Numbered from the stretch's first letter, positions 33,774 to 42,650 are shown. The stretch: 64,000 nt of DNA from Luteimonas kalidii (GCF_029887935.1 NZ_JARXRO010000018.1:205114-269113), one strand, 5' to 3'. The notes: a model not told the origin generated them from the sequence alone. Made by a program: numbers and translations.

Positions 33774-34433
33774 ATGAGCCCTCCGGACGCCATCGCGGAC
33801 GCGGCAGCCGGTGCGATGCGCCTGCCGACGCCGGCCCAGCTCGCGCGGCTGGGCACCGTGCTGTGCCTGTATCCCTCCGGAGCGGGCGGCGAACTCGGCG
33901 GATGGTTGCGGGCGCAGCGCGCCGAGGTCGGCGTGTCGTTGCACAGCGACGGCCCGGAGGAATGCCTCGTCTTCCAGGACAGTGCCGGCGACTGCTGCTG
34001 GAAGCTGTGTCTGCTGCCCGACAGCGATTTCCTCGCCTGGGAGCGACTGGTGTCGCGGCTGCCGACGCAGGCACGGGCCGAGGTCGATCCTGCCGCGGGC
34101 ATCGGCGAGCGGCTGCTGCAGCGGCTGGCCGGCCGGCTGCGCAGCGGTGGCTGGCAGGGCAGCGTACTGCGCCTGCATGCGCTGGCCGTGGGCGGTAGTG
34201 CTGCGCCGCACGTGCTCGCGGCGACCCTGGCGCCGGTGTCGCCGACCGGCGCAGCGGCCGCGCGCGCGATCGCCCGCCGCGCCGGCGCCGATGCCACGGC
34301 GCTGGTCGACGACTGCTGCTGCCTGCGTACCGCCGGGCTCGCTGCCCGTGTCGCCCCCGCCGCGTCGGACCGCGCGACGCGCCCGGTGCGCCACCCGTCC
34401 TTCTCTCCTTCCCGACCCAGGACGCACGCATGA
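33774..34433 (+). CDS. Heme-operon protein of unknown function
   Basis: A 219-residue soluble-looking protein without signal peptide. The first 90 residues (MRLPTPAQLARLGTVLCLYP, GVSLHSDGPEECLVFQDSAG, LCLLPDSDFLAWERLV) vaguely recall repeats of HmuS/ChuS-type heme-handling proteins, but I cannot assign a family. It is Cys-rich for its size, with DCCW and DDCCC. The Ala-rich C-terminus ends in a basic tail. It begins five bases after the receptor stop and overlaps the next gene by four bases (ATGA), so it belongs to the heme operon. A role in heme delivery or breakdown in the cytoplasm is inference from position. Confidence 0.6.
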   Translation: MSPPDAIADAAAGAMRLPTPAQLARLGTVLCLYPSGAGGELGGWLRAQRAEVGVSLHSDGPEECLVFQDSAGDCCWKLCLLPDSDFLAWERLVSRLPTQARAEVDPAAGIGERLLQRLAGRLRSGGWQGSVLRLHALAVGGSAAPHVLAATLAPVSPTGAAAARAIARRAGADATALVDDCCCLRTAGLAARVAPAASDRATRPVRHPSFSPSRPRTHA

Positions 34434-35374
34434 CCCTGCACGCCACCCTGCTGCTGCTCGCCATCGCCACCACCGCCGCGCCCGCGCAGCAGGCGCGCCC
34501 GCCCGTCGACCTCGACGCCGACCGCAAGGCGATCCTCGCGATGCAGGGCGAGTACACGATCGACTTCGCGTTCGACGAGACGGTACTGCTGGCGCCGGGT
34601 TACGAACGCGCCCCGGCGCAGCGCAGCGGCGGCGACGAGGTCGTGATCGTGGTGGAGGACACCCCGCACAGGATCGTGCTCCAGCACATCCTGGTCGAGC
34701 AGAAGAGCGGCCACGTCACCAAGCACTGGCGCCAGGACTGGACCTTCGAGGCGCCCCGGCGCTGGGAGTTCGTCGCCGACCAGACCTGGCGCATGCGCGA
34801 GCTTCCCGCCGAACTCACCACCGGGGCCTGGACCCAGTGCGTGTACGAGGTCAGCGACGCGCCGCGCTACTGCGGCACCGGCCGCTGGAACCACCGCTAC
34901 GGCGTGGCCACGTGGACGTCCGACCGCACCTGGCGCCCGCTGCCGAGGCGCGAGTACACCAAACGCGACGACTACAACGCGATGAACGTGGAGAACCGCC
35001 ACACCATCGTTCCCGGCGGCTGGACCCACGAGCAGGACAACACCAAGGCCGTGCGCCGTGCAGACGGAAGCACCGAGCGCACCGTCGCGCGCGAAACCGG
35101 CTTCAACGACTACGTGCGCACCGGGGCGCTGGACTTCCAGCCCGCCTACGACTACTGGAATGCGACGCGCGACTACTGGGCGCGCGTGCGCGCGCGCTGG
35201 GACGCGGCGCTGGGACATCCCGACGGGCTGCGGCTGAAGACCGACGTGGACGGGATGGCGATGATCGTCCCGCTGTTCACCCAGGCAGGCGAGGTGCAGG
35301 ACGGACAGCCGGTCGACGACGCCCGGATCGACGCCGTCTTCGCCGAGTGGGTGGAGCCGGCGGCCTCGCCCTGA
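34430..35374 (+). CDS. DUF6607-family exported protein in heme operon
   Basis: A 314-residue protein with a signal peptide (LLLLAIATTAAPAQQ). The body has MQGEYTIDFAFDETVLLAPG, VIVVEDTPHRIVLQHILVE, HWRQDWTFEAPRRWEFVADQ, YCGTGRWNHRYGVATWTSDR and VENRHTIVPGGWTHEQDNTK. I recognise it as the DUF6607 family, often encoded beside TonB receptors in Xanthomonadaceae. It has no known activity. Many Trp and Tyr residues suggest a beta-rich ligand-binding fold. Last gene of the Fur-controlled operon; it converges on the PDZ gene with only 19 bases between stops. Confidence 0.7.
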   Translation: MTLHATLLLLAIATTAAPAQQARPPVDLDADRKAILAMQGEYTIDFAFDETVLLAPGYERAPAQRSGGDEVVIVVEDTPHRIVLQHILVEQKSGHVTKHWRQDWTFEAPRRWEFVADQTWRMRELPAELTTGAWTQCVYEVSDAPRYCGTGRWNHRYGVATWTSDRTWRPLPRREYTKRDDYNAMNVENRHTIVPGGWTHEQDNTKAVRRADGSTERTVARETGFNDYVRTGALDFQPAYDYWNATRDYWARVRARWDAALGHPDGLRLKTDVDGMAMIVPLFTQAGEVQDGQPVDDARIDAVFAEWVEPAASP

Positions 35375-35393
35375 TCGCGCGGGGCCGCGACGG

Positions 35394-36641
35394 TCACGAC
35401 ACTGCGCCCGGCCGGCCGCGGCGCTGCGCGACCGCGACCACGTCCTCGACCATGAAGGCCGTGCCGGCATCGACGCCGGCCACCGCGGGCGGTGCCGGTG
35501 GACGTGGCGGTGCGGGGGGCGCTGCAGGCGGAGCGGGCGCGCGCGACGTGGGCGGGGACGGAGGGGCAGGGGGCGCGGGCGGTGCGGGTGGCGCCGGCCA
35601 TGCCGATCGCGGCACCGAGATGCGCGCCTGGCCGGGCGTGCGCTCGCGCAGGTAGTCGATCGCCACGCGCTCCCCGGCCTTGCGCCCGCGCAGCCGCGCC
35701 ATCACCTCGCGCGGCGTGGCCACGTCCTGGCCGTCGACGCGCCGGATCACGTCGCCGGTCTGCAGTCCGTCCAGTTCGCCGGTCGACAGCACCAGCACAC
35801 CGCGATCGGTGCCGAAGTAGCGTCCGAGCTGCGGATCGACCGCCGCCAGGTTCAACCCGTGCCAGCGGAATGCGGACGCCAGTCGGGGCGCGTTGCAGTC
35901 GGTCCCCTTGCAGCCGGCACCGTCGCGGCTGATGCGGATGATTTCGCGGCGCACGTCGGGCGCGATGCCGGGCACCGACTCCAGCGCCAGCAGCCCCGCA
36001 TCGAGCCCTTCCATCGCCGAGGACAGCGAGCGCTCGAGTTCTGCCTGGTCGATCCATTCGAACCGGCCACCGTCACCGGTGGCGAACGCGAACGCGCGCG
36101 AGTTGGCGCGTGGGGTGGCCTTGACACTTGCTTTGCGGCCGTCGCGTTCGTAGCCAAGGGTGAAGGCGCGATCGGTGCGTGCATCGGCGAGCAGCTTGCG
36201 CACATTGGCCAGGCGCAGTTCGCCGGTGCTGCCGAGGATCGCCACGCCGTCGACCGACAGCAGCCTGTCGCCGGCCCGCAGCCCGGCCCGTGCGGCAGCA
36301 CCATCGGGCGTGACCCCGGTGATGCGCACGCCGCTGCCGTCGTCACCGTCCAGCAGCACGCCCAGCACGGGACGCGCGTGCGCCCTGCCGGCGTGGCGGG
36401 CGGCCACCATCGCCTCGCTCCCCTGCTCGCGCGCGAGTTCCGCGACCCGCGCGGCAGCACGTCGCAGTTCCTCGCGCGCCTGCGCCAGTTCGCGCGCGGC
36501 GGCGGCATCGTGAGTCGGTGTCGGTGTCGGTGTCGGTGTCGCGGCAGGCGCGGACGCGGGCTGCGCGCCGTAGGCGGGCAGGGGGCCGGCCAGCAGCGCG
36601 GCGAGCGCGGCGGTCAGCAGGATGGGCGTCTTGCGTGTCAT
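35394..36641 (-). CDS. Exported protein with two PDZ domains
   Basis: A 415-residue protein with signal peptide (MTRKTPILLTAALAALLAG) and a TPTPTPTPT linker near residue 35. A charged helix follows (residues 45-75). PDZ 1 is at about 85-160 (GVLLDGDDGSGVRITGVTPD, AGLRAGDRLLSVDGV) and PDZ 2 at about 260-340 (LQTGDVIRRVDGQDVATPRE). The C-terminus is a Pro-rich repeat (PPAPPAPPAPPSPP). There is no protease domain, so it would be a periplasmic binding or scaffold protein. It is the third gene of an ECF sigma / anti-sigma operon, 25 bases after the anti-sigma stop. It may sense envelope stress (inference). Confidence 0.8.
   Translation of the reverse strand: MTRKTPILLTAALAALLAGPLPAYGAQPASAPAATPTPTPTPTHDAAAARELAQAREELRRAAARVAELAREQGSEAMVAARHAGRAHARPVLGVLLDGDDGSGVRITGVTPDGAAARAGLRAGDRLLSVDGVAILGSTGELRLANVRKLLADARTDRAFTLGYERDGRKASVKATPRANSRAFAFATGDGGRFEWIDQAELERSLSSAMEGLDAGLLALESVPGIAPDVRREIIRISRDGAGCKGTDCNAPRLASAFRWHGLNLAAVDPQLGRYFGTDRGVLVLSTGELDGLQTGDVIRRVDGQDVATPREVMARLRGRKAGERVAIDYLRERTPGQARISVPRSAWPAPPAPPAPPAPPSPPTSRAPAPPAAPPAPPRPPAPPAVAGVDAGTAFMVEDVVAVAQRRGRPGAVS
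36514..36541 (-). repeat. Hexanucleotide tandem repeat in coding sequence
   Basis: GTCGGT is repeated 4.7 times without change on the plus strand. On the minus strand it encodes the Thr-Pro run of the PDZ protein linker. Copy-number change would alter linker length by two residues per unit without shifting frame. Confidence 0.85.
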
Positions 36642-36666
36642 GGGAATCCCTCGTGGTGGAGCGGGT

Positions 36667-37257
36667 TCAGTCGACGGCGACCAGCGCCGCGTCGTAACGG
36701 GTGCCCTGCGCGGCGAGCCAGCGACGGTTGCTCTCGAAGCCGGTCATCGCGCGCAGGCCATCGACGCGCTGCTGCCACAGGGCGCGCTGGGCGTCGAGCG
36801 ACAGCCCGGGCTGCACCAGTGCGGCATCGATCGCGGCCAGTTCGTCGTCCATCTGCCCGGCCAGCACGGCCGCGGTGGCGCTGGACACGCGCTCGTCGCG
36901 CGCGAACGCCAGCAGCGATTCCAGGCGCGCGGACTCGGCCTGGAGCTGCGCGAGTGCGTCGTCGGCGGGCTGCGCGTTCGGGGCGATGCGGTCGGCGCTG
37001 CGATCGGCGCTTGCCGGGGACGCAGGCGACGGCGGGGTCGCCTCGCGGCCGGGCGGCTGCAGTCGCCAGGGCAGGGCGATGGCCAGCATCAGGACCGCGG
37101 CGCTCGCCAGCCACAGCGGCCAGCGTGGCCGTCGGCGGGCGTCGAGTCGCGCCGTCACCGCCTGCCAGCCGCCGGGCGGCGGCGCCTCGGGCGGCAACGC
37201 GGCGAAGGCCTGCGCCCAGTCGCGCACGGGATGCGGATCGGAAGGACGTTCAGGCAT
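36667..37257 (-). CDS. Putative anti-sigma factor, single-pass membrane protein
   Basis: A 196-residue protein. The N-terminal 45 residues are cytoplasmic (RDWAQAFAALPPEAPPPGGW). One transmembrane helix follows (WPLWLASAAVLMLAIALPW, residues about 46-64). A periplasmic helical domain (LQAESARLESLLAFARDERV) makes up the rest. It overlaps the sigma gene by eight bases, the usual arrangement for a cognate anti-sigma. There is no zinc HxxxCxxC motif. The family resembles unnamed xanthomonad proteins next to this sigma type. Function by position. Confidence 0.7.
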   Translation of the reverse strand: MPERPSDPHPVRDWAQAFAALPPEAPPPGGWQAVTARLDARRRPRWPLWLASAAVLMLAIALPWRLQPPGREATPPSPASPASADRSADRIAPNAQPADDALAQLQAESARLESLLAFARDERVSSATAAVLAGQMDDELAAIDAALVQPGLSLDAQRALWQQRVDGLRAMTGFESNRRWLAAQGTRYDAALVAVD

Positions 37258-37843
37258 GGGCGGATTCCTCCATCAGCCTGGGATCGGGTTCGAGCAGGGC
37301 GCGCAGGCGGCGGGTGCCGCGTGCGAGCTGGGATTTCGAGAAACTCGTGGTGCGTTCCATCAGTGCCGCGATCTCCTCGTGGGTGTAGCCCTCGGCGTGG
37401 TACAGCCACAGCACGCTGCGGGTGGTGGGGTGCAGGACCGCCAGCGCACGCTGCAGCGCGGCGGCGTCGGCCGCGGCGGGCGGCGGCGGGGCGCGGTCGT
37501 CCTCGCGCTCGTCCAGCAACGGGTCGTGGGCCTCGGGCTGCTGCTTCGCCTTGCGCAGCCGCATCAGCGCCTCGTTGACCGCGATCTGCCGCAGCCAGCC
37601 CCAGAACGGGCTGTCGCCGCGGAAATGGCCGATCCGGTCGATCACCTTGAGCATCGTGTCCTGCAGCACTTCGGACGCCTCCTCGCGGTCGCCGCAGATC
37701 CGCAGCGCCAGCGTGTACACCGGCCGCTCGAACCAGCGGTAGACCTGTTCGAACGCCGCCCGCTCGCCGGCGCGCGCGCGGTCCAGCAGCGCCCGGGGCA
37801 CCTCGATGGCGAAGCTCGACGATGGCCGGGGTTCTGGCGGCAT
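37250..37843 (-). CDS. ECF RNA polymerase sigma factor
   Basis: A 197-residue sigma-70 of the ECF group. Region 2 includes AFEQVYRWFERPVYTLALRI and DREEASEVLQDTMLKVIDRI with FRGDSPFWGWLRQIAVNEAL (residues about 30-100). A Pro-rich linker (PPPPAAADAAA) follows. Region 4 includes LHPTTRSVLWLYHAEGYTHE and EIAALMERTTSFSKSQLARG. The start is put at ATG 37843 because region 2 begins about 25 residues later. A GTG at 37891 is possible. It heads the sigma / anti-sigma / PDZ operon and is divergent from the SPFH gene. Confidence 0.92.
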   Translation of the reverse strand: MPPEPRPSSSFAIEVPRALLDRARAGERAAFEQVYRWFERPVYTLALRICGDREEASEVLQDTMLKVIDRIGHFRGDSPFWGWLRQIAVNEALMRLRKAKQQPEAHDPLLDEREDDRAPPPPAAADAAALQRALAVLHPTTRSVLWLYHAEGYTHEEIAALMERTTSFSKSQLARGTRRLRALLEPDPRLMEESAHA

Positions 37844-37954
37844 TCCCAAGTGTGGATGCGGGGGCGGGGCGGATGGTCGCAGCCAGGTCACATCCGGCCT
37901 CCGCGCCGGGTCCGGGACCTATACTCGGATCCACATCTGAAGGAGGGGGTTCCC

Positions 37955-38935
37955 ATGGGCGGAGGCATGTTCCTGACCGCGGTACTGCTGGTGGCGGGCA
38001 TCATCATCCTGTTCAAGACCGTGCGCATGGTCCCGCAGGGCTACGAGTGGACGGTCGAGCGCTTCGGCAAGTACACGCACACCATGGGGCCGGGCCTGCA
38101 CTTCCTGGTTCCGGTGGTCTACGGGGTGGGACGCAAGGTCAACATGATGGAGCAGGTGCTGGACGTGCCCAGCCAGGAAGTCATCACCAAGGACAACGCG
38201 GTGGTGAAGGTCGATGGCGTGGTGTTCTTCCAGGTGCTGGATGCGGCCAAGGCGGCGTACGAGGTGTCGAACCTCGAGGTGGCCTCGATCGCGCTGGTGC
38301 AGACCAACATCCGGACCGTGATCGGTTCGATGGACCTGGACGAGTCGCTGTCCAACCGCGAGACGATCAACGCGCAGTTGCTCAACGTGGTCGACCAGGC
38401 GACCAACCCCTGGGGCATCAAGGTCACCCGGATCGAGATCCGCGACATCCAGCCGCCGCGCGACCTGGTCGACTCGATGGCGCGGCAGATGAAGGCCGAG
38501 CGCGAACGGCGCGCGGTGATCCTGGAGGCAGAAGGCCATCGCCAGTCGGCGATCCTGCGCGCGGAAGGCGAGAAGCAGGCCGCGATCCTGGAGGCCGAAG
38601 GCGAGAAGGAAGCCGCGTTCCGCGAGGCGGAGGCGCGCGAACGCCTGGCCGAAGCGGAGGCCAAGGCGACCCAGATGGTGTCCGACGCGATCGCGCAGGG
38701 CGACGTGCAGGCGATCAACTACTTCGTCGCGCAGAAGTACGTCGAGGCGTTCGAGAAGCTGGCCACGGCGCCGAACCAGAAATTCGTGCTGATGCCGATG
38801 GAGGCCAGCGGCCTGATCGGCTCGATCGGTGGCATTGCCGAGCTGGCGCGGCAGGCGCTGGGCAACCCGCAACCGGCGGCGCGCGACGGCAATCCGCCGC
38901 CGCCGTCACGCGCCAGCTTCCCGACCGGAGGCTGA
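37955..38935 (+). CDS. qmcA: SPFH/stomatin-like membrane protease-associated protein
   Basis: A 326-residue protein with one N-terminal membrane helix (FLTAVLLVAGIIILF), an SPFH/PHB domain (VPQGYEWTVERFGKYTHTMG, VPSQEVITKDNAVVKVDGVV) and a long charged coiled coil with the repeated pattern ILEAEGHRQ, ILRAEGEKQ, ILEAEGEKE. It is followed by the NfeD-type protein, the classic stomatin/NfeD pair that forms membrane microdomains and regulates FtsH-like proteolysis. The ATG at 37955 follows AGGAGGGGG. A -10-like TATACT lies at 37920-37925. The C-terminus is Pro-rich. Confidence 0.9.
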   Translation: MGGGMFLTAVLLVAGIIILFKTVRMVPQGYEWTVERFGKYTHTMGPGLHFLVPVVYGVGRKVNMMEQVLDVPSQEVITKDNAVVKVDGVVFFQVLDAAKAAYEVSNLEVASIALVQTNIRTVIGSMDLDESLSNRETINAQLLNVVDQATNPWGIKVTRIEIRDIQPPRDLVDSMARQMKAERERRAVILEAEGHRQSAILRAEGEKQAAILEAEGEKEAAFREAEARERLAEAEAKATQMVSDAIAQGDVQAINYFVAQKYVEAFEKLATAPNQKFVLMPMEASGLIGSIGGIAELARQALGNPQPAARDGNPPPPSRASFPTGG

Positions 38936-38938
38936 GCC

Positions 38939-39385
38939 ATGGACCTGCGCTGGGACGTGGTGGCATGGGGTGCGGTCGCGCTGCTGCTGTTCGCGGCCGA
39001 GGCACTGGTCCCAGGCGCCTTCATGCTGTGGATGGGTTTCGCCGCCGTGGTCGTGTTCCTCGGCGTGCTGCTGGTTCCCGGGATTCCGCTGCTGGCGCAG
39101 GTGACGGCCTTCATCGTGCTCAGCTTCGTGTCGATCCAGGTCTACCGCAAGTTCGTGCGCGGCAGCGGGCGCGAACGCGAGAGCGACCACCCCCACCTCA
39201 ACCGGCGCGCGTTCCAGCACGTGGGCCGGGTGGTGGCGCTGGAGCAGGGCATCGTCGCCGGTCGTGGCCGGGTCAAGATCGGCGATGCCTTCTGGGTGGT
39301 GCAGGGCCCGGACCTGCCCACCGGCACACCGGTGCGCGTGGTCGGCACCGACGGGATCGTGCTCCAGGTCGAGGGCGCGGCCTGA
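38939..39385 (+). CDS. NfeD-like protein (short form, YbbK-like)
   Basis: A 148-residue membrane protein. Two or three helices span residues about 7-62 (WGAVALLLFAAEALVPGAFM, LLAQVTAFIVLSFVSIQVY). The C-terminal OB-fold domain (GRVVALEQGIVAGRGRVKIG, VRVVGTDGIVLQVEG) ends the protein. It is the short NfeD form that works with the stomatin-like partner encoded three bases upstream. Membrane-quality-control role is from the family. Confidence 0.92.
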   Translation: MDLRWDVVAWGAVALLLFAAEALVPGAFMLWMGFAAVVVFLGVLLVPGIPLLAQVTAFIVLSFVSIQVYRKFVRGSGRERESDHPHLNRRAFQHVGRVVALEQGIVAGRGRVKIGDAFWVVQGPDLPTGTPVRVVGTDGIVLQVEGAA

Positions 39386-39533
39386 TCGCGTCCGTGCCTG
39401 GGCGCTGGCTGCAGGCGTTGAGCGCGGTCGCACGACGACCCGGTGATGGCCAGCGTGATCGTGCCTGGCCGACACCCGCGCGGCACCGGTCCGCGATTGT
39501 GTAACAGGCGCCGCGGTCGCTAGCGTTGCCCGC

Positions 39534-40475
39534 ATGGGACACGACCACCACGGCCACGCGCACGAACACGCCAGCGCCGCGAGCATCCGCCACGAGAAGC
39601 CGCTGTGGTGGGCGCTGGCGCTGATCGCCGCGTTCGCGGGCGTCGAGGTGGTGGCCGCCTTCGCCACCAACAGCCTGGCGCTGCTGTCGGACGCGGTGCA
39701 CATGGTCACCGATGCGTTCGCGCTCGGCGTGGCCCTCGTTGCGGTGCGGCTCGGCCGGCGCCCGCCCGATGCGCGGCGCAGTTTCGGCTACGTGCGCGCC
39801 GAGGCGATGGGCGCACTGCTCAACGGCCTGCTGCTGCTGGTGCTGTCGGGCTACATCCTGTGGGAAGCGGTGCACCGGTTCCTGCAGCCGCCCGCGGTGG
39901 CGTCGCTGGGCATGCTGGTGGTGGGCGTGGCGGGGCTGCTGGTGAACCTGGTCGCGATGCAGCTGCTCAAGGCCGGCAGCGACGAGAGCCTGAACGTCAA
40001 GGGCGCCTACCTCGAGGTCTGGGCGGACATGCTCGGTTCGGTCGGTGTGATCGTCGGCGCGCTGGTGATCCAGGTCACCGGCTGGCGCCTGGTCGATCCC
40101 CTGATCGCGGTCGCGCTCGGGCTGTGGGTGCTGCCGCGCGCGATCGCGCTCGTGCGCCAGGCCGGCAACGTGCTGATGATGGGGGTGCCCGACGGGATCG
40201 AACTGACGCAGGTGCGCGCCGCACTCGCCGAACTGCCGGGCGTGGACGATGTGCACGACCTGCACGTGTGGTCGCTGGCCTCGCGCCAGGCCGCGATGAG
40301 CGCGCATCTGGTGGTCGACGGAAGCGTCGACGCGCGCGCGCTGCGTCATGTCGCCGGCGAAGTCCTGGCCCACCGCTTCGGCATCGGCCACGCCACCCTG
40401 CAGGTGGAGGGCCAGGGCTGCCATGGCCCCGACTGCGGTGCGGGACGGCTGCAGGCGGGGGCGCACCACCACTGA
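39534..40475 (+). CDS. Cation diffusion facilitator (CzcD/ZitB-like) metal exporter
   Basis: A 313-residue inner-membrane Zn2+/Co2+/Cd2+ : H+ antiporter. It has a His-rich N-terminus (HDHHGHAHEH), six helices, DAVHMVTD in helix 2, and a C-terminal cytoplasmic domain (VDDVHDLHVWSLASRQAAMS) ending in GAHHH. In helix 5 the family motif LHVxxD reads LEVWAD, so Glu replaces the usual metal-site His. Start at 39534 is close to a -10-like TAGCGT, suggesting a short leader. Single gene; no metal-responsive regulator adjoins it. Confidence 0.92.
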   Translation: MGHDHHGHAHEHASAASIRHEKPLWWALALIAAFAGVEVVAAFATNSLALLSDAVHMVTDAFALGVALVAVRLGRRPPDARRSFGYVRAEAMGALLNGLLLLVLSGYILWEAVHRFLQPPAVASLGMLVVGVAGLLVNLVAMQLLKAGSDESLNVKGAYLEVWADMLGSVGVIVGALVIQVTGWRLVDPLIAVALGLWVLPRAIALVRQAGNVLMMGVPDGIELTQVRAALAELPGVDDVHDLHVWSLASRQAAMSAHLVVDGSVDARALRHVAGEVLAHRFGIGHATLQVEGQGCHGPDCGAGRLQAGAHHH

Positions 40476-40545
40476 GCGCGGCGCGCGGAATCGTCGCGTG
40501 GGGTGATCTGGGATAATCCGCGCATCGCCCTGACGGACCTGCGCC

Positions 40546-41640
40546 ATGACCCGCAAGACCATCCTCAACGACAGCCATCGCGCGCTCGGCGCGCGCATGG
40601 TCGACTTCGGCGGCTGGGACATGCCGATCCACTACGGTTCGCAGATCGAGGAGCATCACCAGGTGCGGCGCGACGCGGGCATGTTCGACGTCAGCCACAT
40701 GACCGTGGTCGACCTGCAGGGCGCGCAGGCGCGCGACTTCCTGCGCCGGCTGCTGGCGAACTCGGTCGACAGGCTCAAGCGCCCGGGCAAGGCGCTCTAC
40801 ACCTGCATGCTGAACGAGCGCGGCGGGGTGATCGACGATCTGATCGTCTACTTCCGCGGCGACGAGGCGTACCGCCTGGTGGTCAACGCCGCCACCCGCG
40901 AGAAGGACCTGGCCTGGATCACGGAACAGGCCACGCCATTCGCGGTCGAGGTGCGCGAGCGCCCCGAGCTGTCGATGATCGCGGTCCAGGGGCCGGCCGC
41001 GCGCGAGCGGGTGCTGGGCCTGCTCGACGAGGGGGACGCGGCGAAGGTCGCCGGCGTGGGCAAGTTCGCCGCGGTCGAACTGGCGGGCATGCCGTTCGGC
41101 GACCTGTTCGTCGCCCGTACCGGCTACACCGGCGAGGACGGCTTCGAACTGGTCGCGTCCGAGTCCGGCGCGGTCGCGCTGTGGGACGCGCTGCTGCGCG
41201 CGGGGGTGAAGCCCGCCGGCCTCGGCGCGCGCGACACCCTGCGCCTGGAAGCGGGGATGGCCCTGTACGGCCAGGACATGGACGAGACCGTCACGCCCTA
41301 CGAGGCCGCACTGGGCTGGACCGTCTCGCTCGACGCGGACCGCGCGTTCAACGGACGCGAGGTGCTGGAGGCGCAGCAGCGCGATGGTGCGCCGCGACAG
41401 ATGATCGGCCTGGTGATGGAGGACAAGGGCGTGCTCCGTCACGGCCAGCCGGTGCGCACCACGCCCGGCGACGGCGAGATCCTCTCGGGCACGTTCTCGC
41501 CCACGCTCGGCAAGGCGATCGCCTTCGCGCGGGTGCCGGCCGGCGACCTGTCGGACGGGGTGCGCGTGGACATCCGCGGGCGCGAGGTTCCGGTCCGGGT
41601 GGTGAAGTTCCCCTTCGTCCGCGACGGCAAGCCTGCCTGA
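40546..41640 (+). CDS. gcvT: Glycine cleavage system T protein (aminomethyltransferase)
   Basis: A 364-residue enzyme that moves the methylene group from aminomethyl-lipoyl H protein to tetrahydrofolate and frees ammonia. Typical segments are [67 protein letters not shown] and the C-terminal [16 protein letters not shown] -10-like GATAAT lies at 40512-40517. No glycine riboswitch is seen in the 70-base gap upstream. gcvH follows after 95 bases with its own putative promoter. gcvP is not in the window. Confidence 0.97.
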   Translation: MTRKTILNDSHRALGARMVDFGGWDMPIHYGSQIEEHHQVRRDAGMFDVSHMTVVDLQGAQARDFLRRLLANSVDRLKRPGKALYTCMLNERGGVIDDLIVYFRGDEAYRLVVNAATREKDLAWITEQATPFAVEVRERPELSMIAVQGPAARERVLGLLDEGDAAKVAGVGKFAAVELAGMPFGDLFVARTGYTGEDGFELVASESGAVALWDALLRAGVKPAGLGARDTLRLEAGMALYGQDMDETVTPYEAALGWTVSLDADRAFNGREVLEAQQRDGAPRQMIGLVMEDKGVLRHGQPVRTTPGDGEILSGTFSPTLGKAIAFARVPAGDLSDGVRVDIRGREVPVRVVKFPFVRDGKPA

Positions 41641-41735
41641 CCGCGCGATCCTTTCGCGGGCGCTTGCGGCGCGCCGCCCGTGCTTCGCTACACTAGCCGC
41701 ACCTTCCCCAGAACCCGCACGATCCGGAGACCAGC

Positions 41736-42131
41736 ATGAGCGAGATCCCTGGCGACCTGAAGTTCATGAAGTCACACGAATGGGCCCGCGTCGAAGGCGA
41801 CGGCAAGGTCACCATCGGCATTTCCGACCACGCCCAGGGGCTGCTCGGCGACCTGGTCTACGTCGAACTGCCCGCCGTCGGCGACAGCATCGAGGCGGGC
41901 AACGCCTGTGCGGTGGTGGAGTCGGTCAAGGCCGCGTCCGACGTGTACGCCCCGGTTTCGGGCACCGTCACCTCGGTCAACGCCGCGCTCGCCGACAAGC
42001 CCGAGACGATCAACGAGGACGCCTACGGCGAGGGCTGGCTGTTCGTGGTCGAGACCAGCGAGCCGGACCAGCTCAACGAGCTGCTCGATCCGGACGACTA
42101 CGCCGACCTGCTCGAGGAAGACGAGCACTGA
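41736..42131 (+). CDS. gcvH: Glycine cleavage system H protein
   Basis: A 131-residue lipoyl carrier protein. It shuttles the aminomethyl intermediate between the P, T and L proteins. The lipoylation site is Lys65 in [17 protein letters not shown]-terminal [20 protein letters not shown] and C-terminal [10 protein letters not shown] are family-typical. A -10-like TACACT (41689-41694) suggests separate transcription from gcvT. An 11-bp hairpin follows the stop. Confidence 0.97.
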   Translation: MSEIPGDLKFMKSHEWARVEGDGKVTIGISDHAQGLLGDLVYVELPAVGDSIEAGNACAVVESVKAASDVYAPVSGTVTSVNAALADKPETINEDAYGEGWLFVVETSEPDQLNELLDPDDYADLLEEDEH

Positions 42132-42138
42132 TCCGCCT

Positions 42139-42163
42139 GCGGCGGACGCGATGCGTCCGCCGC
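42139..42163 (+). terminator. Hairpin after gcvH
   Basis: A perfect 11-bp stem (GCGGCGGACGC / GCGTCCGCCGC) with a GAT loop starts eight bases past the gcvH stop. No T-run follows, so termination may be weak or factor-dependent, or the stem may protect the mRNA end. Confidence 0.6.
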
Positions 42164-42650
42164 CTGTCGTGGATGGCGCGACGCCCGTCCACGACCTCCG
42201 CCCGCATCCTGCCGGCGCGACTCCCCAGCTTCGATTCCACCTCCGCCGACGCGTGCCGAACACGTCCGCGTGCAGCGTCGACGACCTGCTTCGATGCCTC
42301 GTGCGGGCACGTCCGCGGCATGCGCGCGGGCGGAAAAGTTTGCGCACTTTCCGCGCAATCGGGTTTGTGCGGCGCGCGAAAGCGGCCTGGCGTCAAGCCC
42401 GGGTGACGACCGGAAACGAGGTCCGCGCACGCGTCGCGCGGGCATGCCGACACGGTGTCCTCGAGGCGCCGTCGACGATGCGCGCGTGCGATTGATTTTC
42501 AAAACACGCTTGTTTTCCGCGCTTTGATCGAACGCGACGCGACGGCACCGGACGCACGCGGTGCGCAGCGATGCGCCGCGCGCGGCAACTCTCGCGTTGC
42601 GTTCGGGTCGGGACGTCGACGCCGGCCCGCAAATTTTTTCGCGGCGGGTG

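Noticed and set aside
31256-35470. A 1404-residue minus-strand ORF opposite the heme operon
   Set aside because: It is the shadow of high-GC codon bias: opposite strands of real genes stay open. Its translation is Arg/Ala/Gly-rich without any domain, while the plus strand carries clear receptor and HemP motifs.
36514-36541. CRISPR-like repeats
   Set aside because: The units are 6 bases, contiguous, in frame and inside a coding sequence, with no spacers.
40476-40545. Glycine riboswitch upstream of gcvT
   Set aside because: The 70-base gap is too short for the aptamer pair and shows no conserved glycine-aptamer core.
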